This document shows positions 32,832-40,172 of a stretch of DNA of 64,000 bases, one piece after another; the first letter of the stretch is position 1, and each line of letters begins with the position of its first letter. The notes beneath the pieces were generated by a model. That model searched no databases. It saw only the letters and a list, made by a program, of their open reading frames with translations, and was not told the DNA's origin. A program made the position numbers and the translations under genes. Origin of the DNA: DASRDE01 sp035938175 (GTDB taxonomy: Bacteria; Vulcanimicrobiota; Vulcanimicrobiia; Vulcanimicrobiales; Vulcanimicrobiaceae); assembly GCA_035938175.1 (NCBI GenBank), contig DASZHD010000060.1:1-64000 (forward strand), read 5' to 3'.

Positions 32832-32978
32832 ATGCGTATACAAAACGACGACGAACGGCAAGCGGCCGCGCAGACGCTCAAAGAGGTGATGCGCAAGCTC
32901 GAAGAAGCGCTGCGTCTCTCGCGCGAGTTGGAGGAAGCCCGCCACGAAAGGGAGCTGAGCGGGGTTTCACGTGGCTAG
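32832..32978 (+). CDS. 48-residue helical protein between the mutase subunits
   Basis: This small frame begins two bases after the large-subunit stop (ATG 32832; a TTG at 32826 overlapping that stop is possible). It ends inside the start of the B12 subunit (eight-base overlap), so it is tightly built into the operon. The product is highly charged and almost wholly helical: QTLKEVMRKLEEALRLSREL followed by EEARHEREL. The heptad-like Leu/Val spacing suggests a coiled coil. It may be a linker or assembly peptide for the mutase. No known family comes to mind, and its position is the main reason to believe it. Confidence 0.65.
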   Translation: MRIQNDDERQAAAQTLKEVMRKLEEALRLSRELEEARHERELSGVSRG

Positions 32979-33384
32979 ACCGCTGCGGATCGTCATCGCC
33001 AAGGCCGGACTCGACGGGCACGACCGCGGCGCGAAAGTGATCGCGCGCGCTCTTCGCGACGCCGGTATGGAAGTAATCTACACCGGCTTGTTTCAAACGC
33101 CCGAACAGATCGTTCAAACGGCAATTCAAGAAGACGCGGATGGCATCGGGCTTTCGATCCTTTCCGGCGCGCACATGACGCTGTTCCCGCTGATCGTCGA
33201 ACAGCTCAAAGCGCAGGGCGCGCAGGACATCGTGTTTTTCGGCGGCGGAACGATTCCGCCCGAAGATGCGGAAGAATTGCGCCGCAGAGGCGTTCAAGCG
33301 ATCTTCACACCGGGCGCGCCGCTTTCGGAGATCATCGCATTCGTCGAAGACGCGTGCGGCAAACGGCGCGAACTTGTGGGCTGA
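32971..33384 (+). CDS. B12-dependent acyl-CoA mutase, cobalamin-binding subunit
   Basis: This 137-residue Rossmann-type subunit carries adenosylcobalamin for the mutase large subunit at 31117. The B12 motif D-x-H-x-x-G is DGHDRG at 15-20, with the axial His at 17. The companion motifs are SILSGAH (62-68) and GGGTIP (91-96). The GTG start at 32971 (VARPLRIVIAKAGLD) overlaps the upstream small gene. Separate large and small subunits are typical of isobutyryl-CoA and archaeal methylmalonyl-CoA mutases. With meaB upstream, the complex probably rearranges branched acyl-CoA thioesters during propionate, odd-chain or branched-chain metabolism. Confidence 0.96.
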   Translation: MARPLRIVIAKAGLDGHDRGAKVIARALRDAGMEVIYTGLFQTPEQIVQTAIQEDADGIGLSILSGAHMTLFPLIVEQLKAQGAQDIVFFGGGTIPPEDAEELRRRGVQAIFTPGAPLSEIIAFVEDACGKRRELVG

Positions 33385-33429
33385 CTTCTCGCATCCTCGC
33401 CCAGACGCTGAACACCCGGAGCCGTTTTC

Positions 33430-34935
33430 TTGACCGTTAGAACCAGAATCGCGCCATCGCCGACCGGCGATCCGCACGTAGGGACCGCGTACGTCGCGCT
33501 CATCAATTACATGTTCGCGAAAAAAAACGGCGGACAGTTCATTCTGCGCATCGAGGACACCGATCGCGCGCGCAGCACGATGGAATCCGAAACGGCGATC
33601 CTGGACGCGCTGCACTGGCTCGGCCTGTCGTGGGACGAAGGCCCGGATAGGGGCGGTCCGCACGGTCCGTACCGCCAAAGCGAACGTTCGGCGATCTACC
33701 GGCAATACGTCGACGAATTGCTTGCCGGCGGCAAAGCCTTCAAGTGTTTTTGCACGCCGGAACGTTTGGAAGATATGCGTGCCGCCCAGCGCGCCGCAAA
33801 GCAGCCGCCGCGCTACGACGGTCTATGCATGACGCTCGCGCCGCAAGAAGCGGCGCAAAAAGAACGTGACGGCGTTCCGTACGTCGTCCGGATGAAAGTG
33901 CCGTCGACGGGCGTGTGCGTGGTCAACGACTTGCGGCGCGGCGCGATCGAGATCGACTGGAGCACGGTCGACATGCAAGTACTGATGAAATCGGACGGCA
34001 TGCCCACCTATCACCTTGCGAACGTCGTCGACGATCATTTGATGGAGATCACGCATGTGATCCGCGGTGAAGAGTGGGTCTCTTCGGCGCCGAAGCACTT
34101 GCTGCTCTACGAATATTTCGGATGGACGCCCCCCGCGATCATGCATCTTCCGCTGCTGCGCAACCCCGACAAGAGCAAGCTCAGCAAACGCAAGAATCCT
34201 ACCGGCATTTTGTTCTACAAGGCGATGGGCTATCTGCCCGACGCGTTGTTGAACTTCTTGGGGCTGCTGTGCGTTCCGGCGCACGAAGGTCAAGAGCTGA
34301 TGGATTTGCAAACGATGATCGACCGGTTCGAGATCGAGCACATCTCGCTCGGCGGCCCCGTCTTCGACGTGCCGAAACTCAACTGGCTCAACGGCCGGTA
34401 CATTCGCGAACGCTACGACCGAGACGCGTTTTTGCACGCGGTGGCAACGTGGGGCTTCGACCGCACTCGCTTGAATCGGATCGCGGCGCTGGCGCATCAG
34501 CGCATCGAGCGCTTGAGCGATCTGGGAACGCTCGTCGCATTTTTCTTTGCCGGGCGCTTGAACGTGACGGCGGAGCAATTCCGCGACGGCAAGCTGGACG
34601 ATACCTCGCTGCGCAAAGGCTTTCAACTGGCAATGTGGGGCTTCGACGCACTCACCACTTGGAGCGTTGCCGAGATCGAGGGAGTTCTCAAAGGCGTGGC
34701 GCAGGCGCTGGATCGCAAATTTCGCGACGTTGCAAGGCCGTTCTATCTCGCCATTACGGGGAGTCCGACATCCGTGCCGCTGTACGACGCGATAGAATTG
34801 TTGGGGCGCGACTTGGTCCGCGAACGCTTGCGCCACGCCGTCGAAGTGCTGGGCGGCGTCACGGCCGCCGAGCAAAAAGCCTGGAAACGTCTGGAGCCGC
34901 CCGGCGGCGAGAGCGAATCGGACGCATCATCATGA
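33430..34935 (+). CDS. gltX: Glutamyl-tRNA synthetase
   Basis: This 501-residue class-I synthetase charges tRNA-Glu, possibly also tRNA-Gln if an amidotransferase is present. The HIGH-type motif is in RIAPSPTGDPHVGTAYVAL, followed by FILRIEDTDRARS. The KMSKS equivalent is KLSKRKN, in LLRNPDKSKLSKRKNPTG. An anticodon-binding helical domain fills the C-terminal third. TTG 33430 is the start because TVRTRIAPSPTG is the canonical N-terminus, and GGAG lies eight bases upstream. A Cys pair at CFCTPERLE may relate to a zinc-binding insertion. The stop overlaps the glmU start as ATGA, so the two are coupled. Confidence 0.96.
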   Translation: MTVRTRIAPSPTGDPHVGTAYVALINYMFAKKNGGQFILRIEDTDRARSTMESETAILDALHWLGLSWDEGPDRGGPHGPYRQSERSAIYRQYVDELLAGGKAFKCFCTPERLEDMRAAQRAAKQPPRYDGLCMTLAPQEAAQKERDGVPYVVRMKVPSTGVCVVNDLRRGAIEIDWSTVDMQVLMKSDGMPTYHLANVVDDHLMEITHVIRGEEWVSSAPKHLLLYEYFGWTPPAIMHLPLLRNPDKSKLSKRKNPTGILFYKAMGYLPDALLNFLGLLCVPAHEGQELMDLQTMIDRFEIEHISLGGPVFDVPKLNWLNGRYIRERYDRDAFLHAVATWGFDRTRLNRIAALAHQRIERLSDLGTLVAFFFAGRLNVTAEQFRDGKLDDTSLRKGFQLAMWGFDALTTWSVAEIEGVLKGVAQALDRKFRDVARPFYLAITGSPTSVPLYDAIELLGRDLVRERLRHAVEVLGGVTAAEQKAWKRLEPPGGESESDASS

Positions 34936-36284
34936 CCGTTCGAGCGATCGTCCTGGCTGCGGGCAAAGGCACGCGCATGAAAAGCGCGACGCCCAAAGTG
35001 TTGCACGACTTGTGCGGGCGGCCGATGTTGTGGTACGCGCTCTCCGCGCTTCGGCGCGCCGGAATCGACGATATCCTCGTCGTAACGAACGCCGAGCTGC
35101 AAGAGCGGATCGCCGAGTTCGGCGTGCGCGGCGTCGTGCAAACCGAGCAGCTCGGTACGGGCCATGCCGTGCAAGTTGCGCTGCGCGAAATGCCGCACGT
35201 AAAAAGTGGCCGCATCGTGGTCGCGTACGGCGACATGCCGCTCGTTCAGGAAGAGATCTTCCGCGGAATCGTCGGCTCGCTTCAAGGCGCGCAAAGCGGT
35301 GCCAGCCTTGCAATGGTAACGGTCAGAATGCCCCTGCCGTCGAGCTTCGGCCGCGTCATCCGGCGCGGGAACGACGTCGAACGCATCGTCGAAGTACGCG
35401 ATGCGACGCCGGCGCAGCTCGCGGTCGATGAAATGAATGCGGGCATCTACGCGTACGATGAAGATGCACTGCGCGAATCCGTCGCTGCCCTTCGCAACGA
35501 CAACGCGCAGGCCGAATACTATCTGACCGACACGATCGAACACTTGGTTTCCGGCGGAAAACGGGTCGTACCGGTCATGGCGACCGATCATCTGCACGTG
35601 CTCGGCATCAACGATCGCGTCGAACTGGCGCTCGCGCGCAAAGAGATGAACAAACGGCTGTGCGCGCAGTACATGCGCGAGGGCGTCACGATTATCGACC
35701 CCGATGCGACCTACTTGGAGCCGGAGCTCGAAATCGGCCAAGATACCGTGATCTACCCGAATACGTCCATCGGGCGTCTATCGAAAATCGGCCGGCGGTG
35801 CGTCGTCGGACCGAATGCGCGTCTTTCGGCGGCGACGCTGGGCGATGCGGTTACCGTCCGCGAGAGCGTCATTATCGACAGCACGGTCGGCAACGACGTC
35901 ACCATCGGACCGTTCGCGCACCTGCGCGGCGATGCCGTACTGGCGAATCGCGTACACATCGGGAACTTCGTCGAAATCAAGAACTCGAAATTGGCGCACG
36001 GCGTGAAAGCCAGCCATCTGTCGTACTTGGGCGACGCCGACATCGGTGAGGGAAGCAACATCGGTGCGGGAACGATCACGTGCAACTACGACGGCGTGCG
36101 GAAGAACAAAACGACGATCGGTAAGAACGTTTCGATCGGATCGAATACGTCGCTGGTCGCGCCCGTCACGGTCGGCGACGGCGCGCTCACCGGAGCGTCG
36201 GCGGTCGTCACCAAAGACGTTCCGGCTAACGCCCGCGTGGCCGGAAATCCGGCGCGGCCGCTCCCTCCGAAGAAATCTTCGTAG
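34932..36284 (+). CDS. glmU: Bifunctional GlcNAc-1-P uridyltransferase/acetyltransferase GlmU
   Basis: This 450-residue bifunctional enzyme makes UDP-GlcNAc for peptidoglycan and lipopolysaccharide. The N-terminal uridyltransferase starts with IVLAAGKGTRMKSATPKVLH and has YGDMPLVQEE in its nucleotide-binding core. The C-terminal half is a left-handed beta-helix of hexapeptide repeats, with ANRVHIGNFVEIKNSKLAHG and SHLSYLGDADIGEGSNIGAG, which contain the acetyl-transfer site. Its start overlaps gltX as ATGA. Frames extending upstream inside gltX are shadows. A strong terminator follows at 36308-36334. In Bacillus glmU heads the prs-ctc-pth operon, but here that operon lies 17 kb away. Confidence 0.97.
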   Translation: MTVRAIVLAAGKGTRMKSATPKVLHDLCGRPMLWYALSALRRAGIDDILVVTNAELQERIAEFGVRGVVQTEQLGTGHAVQVALREMPHVKSGRIVVAYGDMPLVQEEIFRGIVGSLQGAQSGASLAMVTVRMPLPSSFGRVIRRGNDVERIVEVRDATPAQLAVDEMNAGIYAYDEDALRESVAALRNDNAQAEYYLTDTIEHLVSGGKRVVPVMATDHLHVLGINDRVELALARKEMNKRLCAQYMREGVTIIDPDATYLEPELEIGQDTVIYPNTSIGRLSKIGRRCVVGPNARLSAATLGDAVTVRESVIIDSTVGNDVTIGPFAHLRGDAVLANRVHIGNFVEIKNSKLAHGVKASHLSYLGDADIGEGSNIGAGTITCNYDGVRKNKTTIGKNVSIGSNTSLVAPVTVGDGALTGASAVVTKDVPANARVAGNPARPLPPKKSS

Positions 36285-36307
36285 AACCGGATACCTTCGC
36301 AACATAA

Positions 36308-36334
36308 AAAGGGCGCTGATACTCAGCGCCCTTT
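36308..36334. terminator. Bidirectional terminator between glmU and the S53 gene
   Basis: AAAGGGCGCTGA (36308-36319) and TCAGCGCCCTTT (36323-36334) pair perfectly over 12 bases around a three-base loop. It is flanked by A- and T-rich ends, so it can stop transcripts from both converging genes. Confidence 0.88.
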
Positions 36335-36355
36335 CTCGCGTGCAGCAGCGATCTT

Positions 36356-38170
36356 TTAGAGCTGTTGCGCCATCAGACCGATGTCGAACGAACCCAGACC
36401 GGTGGTGTAGTCGTAGCCCGGCAACGCCGTGTACGCACCGTTTGCACCGACGAGGATGTCGTGGAATCCGCCGTCAGGCTGCCACGGCGGCGGTCCCGTT
36501 ACTTGGGCGCCGGCTGCATTGCCGGTGAAGTTGGAATACAGGTGCGCGGGCGCAAACCCAAGCGATGGTTTGTTGGAGAGCATGCGCGCATACGAACCTG
36601 CGGCCAGCGGCGAAGCCAAGCTCGTTCCGCCGATGACGATCCAGCCGCCTTGGTCGGCGTCGTACAGCACCATACCGGTTTGCAGGTCGCCGTCCATCGC
36701 GATGTCGGGCACGCCGCGCATGCTTTCACCGTTCTTGCTGACCGGCTGCGCGGTCGTTTCCCAAACCGGCGAGTATTCGAATTGGCTCAACCCGCCGCCG
36801 CCCGAATACCACGCCGCTTCGCCTTGGTACGATCCGTCGGTTTGCGTCAGCAGCGTCGTACCGCCGACTGCAACGACGTAGGGCGACGCTGCGGGATAGT
36901 TCACCAGCGGAACGCCTGCAGGTACGCCGTTTGCACCTGCACCGACCGGACAGAACGCGCCGGTGTCGCCGGACGATGCGAACATCGTTTGTCCTTGCGA
37001 GGCGCCTTGCAAGAAGATCTCGTCGTCAAGAATCATCGATCCGTCCAGGTACGGGCCGAATTCGCAGCCGCCGAACGAAGAGTTTCCGATCTTCGCGAGA
37101 TTGTCGGTAACCCACCGGCTATACATCAGTGCGATGTCCGAGTCGTTGAGCGACGTCGTGTTGTACACGTACATCGATTTCACGGCGCGTGCCATACCGC
37201 TGGAAGCGGTGAGATCCAGGGTCCATTCGTCGACGCCGCTGGAGATAACGCCGCCCGCAACGCCGACCGGCTTGATGATGACGGACGGTTGCACCAAACC
37301 GTCGGATTGTTCGTTGACGCGCAGATTGCTCACGGCATCGCCGAGCTGTCCGGCGGTCATGATTGCAATGCTGACTTTGCTCGCAACCGGCGCGTTCACC
37401 GCGTCATACGCGCGCCAGTAATCGGCCGGATAGTAATTGCGCGTGCAGCCGTACTGCGTCGTCGGATCCGGGACGGGTCCCGTGGGGAAGCCGACGATTT
37501 CGAGTCCGTACAAGCTGCATGCGGACGGCGGTCCGGGCGTGGGGGTAGGCGACGGATTCGGTTTCGGGTTGTGATGCGGCGTGGCGGCCATCGCCTGTTC
37601 GTTGCTCAAGCCCAGAACCGCGACGACGGTTCCGCCGAGCGACGACGGCACGTACGCGGGCGCAACGTTGCCCCAAACGTTCGTGCCGTTGATCGAAAAC
37701 GCGTGCAGCGTCGTGTCGAACGCGGTTTGCGCTTGCGCCGCCGTAGCGGTAGCGCTGACGATCAAGTTGTTCGGCTCAACCGAAATATTCGAAAAACCTT
37801 GCGATTGCAGATAGTTCGTGACTTGGGCAACTTGCGCGCTGGTCGGTGCATAGGTTGCCATGAACGTCGACGGGTCGACCGTTTGTCCGCTTGCGACCGC
37901 CGCTTGCAGTTGGCTTTGATTGCGAAGCGCCAAGCCGACGCGCACGGTGAGCTGCTGCGCTGCGGGCAAGTTTCCGAGATCGACGGCGTTCGCCAAGTTC
38001 ACTGCTTGCGTTCCGGTCGTCGCCCATCCGGACGGCGCACCGGCGCTCATCTTGTGCGCCGGGCCCCCGACGCCCGACGAAAGCTGCGGTACCGCAGAAC
38101 TGCCGCTATGCCCCGCGCAGGAGGCGGTCAAGACCGCTGCCGCAAGCGCGAGAACGCTGAATTTGTTCAT
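36356..38170 (-). CDS. S53 sedolisin-family serine peptidase
   Basis: This 604-residue secreted acid-active peptidase has an N-terminus (MNKFSVLALAAAVLTASCAG) that is a lipoprotein-type signal with Cys in the lipobox. A long pro-domain (about 60-190, TVRVGLALRNQSQLQAAVAS) and a Pro/Asn-rich linker follow. The peptidase domain has the sedolisin triad: Glu and Asp in DEWTLDLTASS, the oxyanion Asp in FASSGDTGAF, and the Ser in GGTSLASPLAAG. The ATG at 38170 has GGAGGAG nine bases upstream. It has a normal length with a final Ca-site-like region (GGFHDILVGANGAY, DYTTGLGSFD). It likely degrades peptides outside the cell, perhaps in acidic soil. Confidence 0.94.
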   Translation of the reverse strand: MNKFSVLALAAAVLTASCAGHSGSSAVPQLSSGVGGPAHKMSAGAPSGWATTGTQAVNLANAVDLGNLPAAQQLTVRVGLALRNQSQLQAAVASGQTVDPSTFMATYAPTSAQVAQVTNYLQSQGFSNISVEPNNLIVSATATAAQAQTAFDTTLHAFSINGTNVWGNVAPAYVPSSLGGTVVAVLGLSNEQAMAATPHHNPKPNPSPTPTPGPPSACSLYGLEIVGFPTGPVPDPTTQYGCTRNYYPADYWRAYDAVNAPVASKVSIAIMTAGQLGDAVSNLRVNEQSDGLVQPSVIIKPVGVAGGVISSGVDEWTLDLTASSGMARAVKSMYVYNTTSLNDSDIALMYSRWVTDNLAKIGNSSFGGCEFGPYLDGSMILDDEIFLQGASQGQTMFASSGDTGAFCPVGAGANGVPAGVPLVNYPAASPYVVAVGGTTLLTQTDGSYQGEAAWYSGGGGLSQFEYSPVWETTAQPVSKNGESMRGVPDIAMDGDLQTGMVLYDADQGGWIVIGGTSLASPLAAGSYARMLSNKPSLGFAPAHLYSNFTGNAAGAQVTGPPPWQPDGGFHDILVGANGAYTALPGYDYTTGLGSFDIGLMAQQL

Positions 38171-38302
38171 TGGATAAATCTCCTCCACGCATCTCAGCGT
38201 ACGCGGAGCCCCAGGGACGGGCACATACCGAAAACCGGGTAGGCGGCCTACCGGAAATTGAGTACGGCGCCGCGGTGCCGTCCGGGGTAGCATGGAGGCA
38301 AG

Positions 38303-38611
38303 ATGGTTATATCGTTAGCGGGAGAGTGGGATATATACCGGCGCGAGGAGCTCGCGGACCGGCTTAGGCCGGCGTTGAGCGAGCCGCACGTCGTGTTCGA
38401 TTTGACGACGGCCAAATACATTACCAGCACGCTGATCTGCGCGCTGATCCTTACGCACAAAGAGCGCAGCCAGCACGAAATGCCGCCGATGTCGCTGGCG
38501 GTCAAATCCGCATTCGTCAAACGCCTGCTTGGCGCCACAGGCTTGGAGGCGATTTTCCCGATTTACGATTCCGTTGAAGACGCGCTGGGGGACGACGCAC
38601 TAAGCGCTTAG
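38303..38611 (+). CDS. STAS-domain protein (anti-sigma factor antagonist type)
   Basis: This 102-residue single STAS domain resembles SpoIIAA/RsbV. The strand-helix VISLAGEWDIYRREELADRL and the switch region VFDLTTAKYITSTLICALIL are typical. The site of Ser phosphorylation in active antagonists would fall in YITSTL, so S or T there may be used. The terminal helix KRLLGATGLEAIFPIYDSVE completes the fold. No partner kinase or phosphatase is in the window, so its anti-sigma target is unknown. It is divergent from the S53 peptidase by about 130 bases and followed directly by repeat copy C. Confidence 0.85.
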   Translation: MVISLAGEWDIYRREELADRLRPALSEPHVVFDLTTAKYITSTLICALILTHKERSQHEMPPMSLAVKSAFVKRLLGATGLEAIFPIYDSVEDALGDDALSA

Positions 38612-38617
38612 CTCGCG

Positions 38618-38878
38618 CTAGTCATGCTGAGGTATCGAAGCACCCTGAGGTATCGAAGGGCCTTCGCTGGTCGCGCCGATTTCGTCAAAGCACCCTGAGG
38701 AATCGAAGGGCCCCTCTCCCCTCGCAACCGCGCCCGACGTTCGCATCCGTGCGAAACGCCGGCCTACTGAATTGAGCGCTTCACCCCACATCCGTGTTTA
38801 GGCGCTCAATTCAGATGATTGCGAGGAGAGAGGGGCCCTTCCATTCCTCAGGGTGCTTCGGTACCTCAGCATGACTAG
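38618..38878. repeat. Palindromic element, copy C
   Basis: The outer arms match those of copies A and B in style (GCTGAGGTATCGAAG, CCTGAGGAATCGAAGGGCC). A partial tandem duplication sits in the left arm. The core differs. It has a hairpin TTCGCA-TCCG-TGCGAA (38740-38755) and a perfect 13-base stem (CTGAATTGAGCGC at 38767 with its complement at 38802) whose loop holds a small ACA-TCCG-TGT hairpin. Two degraded CCTCAGCATGAC or CCTCAGCAGGAC ends follow to about 38915. It occupies nearly the whole 311-base gap between the STAS gene and the second sedolisin. Confidence 0.88.
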
Positions 38879-38922
38879 CGATGCCTCAGCATGACAAAAA
38901 ATGCCTCAGCAGGACGATGGAG

Positions 38923-40116
38923 CTACAATCCGGCAACGCCCTCCGGCGATCCCAGCCCCGTCGCGAGATCGTAACCCGCCGGCGGAATGTCATAAAAACC
39001 GCTGGTATGCGAGTACGAATATGCCGGTCCGCGCGGATTGTGCGATAGCGCATACGCGGCGGCAACCAACGGCGCTCCGACGCTCGTTCCGCCCGCTTCA
39101 AGCCACCCTCCCGCAGCCGCGTCCCAAATGGTGACGCCCGTTTGCGGATCCGCGACCGCCGCCATGTCGACGGACGATCGCGTCTTGCAGCCCGTATTCG
39201 GCTGAAACGCGGGTTTGGGCTCGAAAATGCTACAGCCCTGACCGGCCGGCCCCCACGCCGACTCCGATCGCGTGCCGCCGCTCAGCGAAAGCGATGTGCC
39301 GCCGACAGTCGTCACGCTTAGCGAAGACGCCGGATAAAACGCACCCGGTTGGTCGCCGGAACTTACGACGATCGCGACGCCGGAATGTTTATAGTGAACG
39401 TCTTGCGTGCGTTCGTTCTTCCATTCTTTTGCATAATAGCTGTTGCTGACGGCAACAGCGCCCAGCGATGCCGCCGTATCTACGGCCGTTCCCAAATCGG
39501 CGATCGACGGCGAATTCGCTTCGACGAGCACGATCTTGCAATTCGGGCAAATCGCCGAAACCATGTCCATGTCGAGCGACATCTCTTCTTGCCATTGCGT
39601 GTTCGGCAACGGATAGGAATTGGTCTCGCCGTACTCGTTCACGCGGCGGAAACATCCGCTCGACGAAGAGCACGCGGGAAGCCCGAATGCCGTGCGATAG
39701 ACGGCAAGATCCGCTTCGGCGGTGGGATCGTCGTACGCATCCACGATTGCGACGGTTCCGGCGCTGTTCGACGACGGCATCGCGTACGCGGTTTGCAGAT
39801 CGGCCGGATGAAGGCCCGGGAGAAGGCTTGCCGGCGTCGTCGGATTTCCGTTGGGTGCAACGTTGAGATTGATTGCGATCGTGCAATCTACCTGACCGGG
39901 AGTGTCGTGCAAATTACACGCGAGGAAGTCGCCCGCGGGCATTCCCGTCGCGCCATTTGCCGGAAGTCCCGTTGCACCGTTTGCGGGCGAACTCGTAGCC
40001 TGAGCGTCGGCCGCAAACAGCGGCTGCGAAGATGGCGGCGTGAAGTGCGAATTCGTGCACGCCGCGAGCAGCGTACACGCCGCGAGCGCGCAGGCGCGTC
40101 GAGACGAGAGTTTCAC
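38923..40116 (-). CDS. Sedolisin-like lipoprotein peptidase
   Basis: This 397-residue S53-fold protein has a lipoprotein signal (ALAACTLLAACT, lipobox LAAC). A short linker carries three copies of a PANGATG/PAG motif. It lacks the long activation pro-domain of typical S53 enzymes. The catalytic set appears present: Glu and Asp in EEMSLDMDMV, Asp in VVSSGDQPGAFY, and Ser in GGTSVGAPLVAA. DPTAEADLAVYRTAFGLPAC near 130-150 is the usual entry of the domain. It is likely anchored to the outer or inner membrane and exposed. Together with the S53 enzyme at 36356 it makes a protease pair around the STAS gene and repeat C. Confidence 0.88.
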   Translation of the reverse strand: MKLSSRRACALAACTLLAACTNSHFTPPSSQPLFAADAQATSSPANGATGLPANGATGMPAGDFLACNLHDTPGQVDCTIAINLNVAPNGNPTTPASLLPGLHPADLQTAYAMPSSNSAGTVAIVDAYDDPTAEADLAVYRTAFGLPACSSSSGCFRRVNEYGETNSYPLPNTQWQEEMSLDMDMVSAICPNCKIVLVEANSPSIADLGTAVDTAASLGAVAVSNSYYAKEWKNERTQDVHYKHSGVAIVVSSGDQPGAFYPASSLSVTTVGGTSLSLSGGTRSESAWGPAGQGCSIFEPKPAFQPNTGCKTRSSVDMAAVADPQTGVTIWDAAAGGWLEAGGTSVGAPLVAAAYALSHNPRGPAYSYSHTSGFYDIPPAGYDLATGLGSPEGVAGL

Positions 40117-40172
40117 CGGGTTTCCCTCTGTAGAAGTGCAACGGGAAAATTAAGCAACCCACCGGGCAGCCC

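Noticed and set aside
34074..34931. Long frame upstream of and in frame with glmU
   Set aside because: It is an Arg-rich shadow of gltX. GlmU begins at ATG 34932, overlapping the gltX stop.
38879..38915. Separate small repeat array after copy C
   Set aside because: It is two degraded ends of the same element (CCTCAGCATGAC type) and not an independent tandem array.
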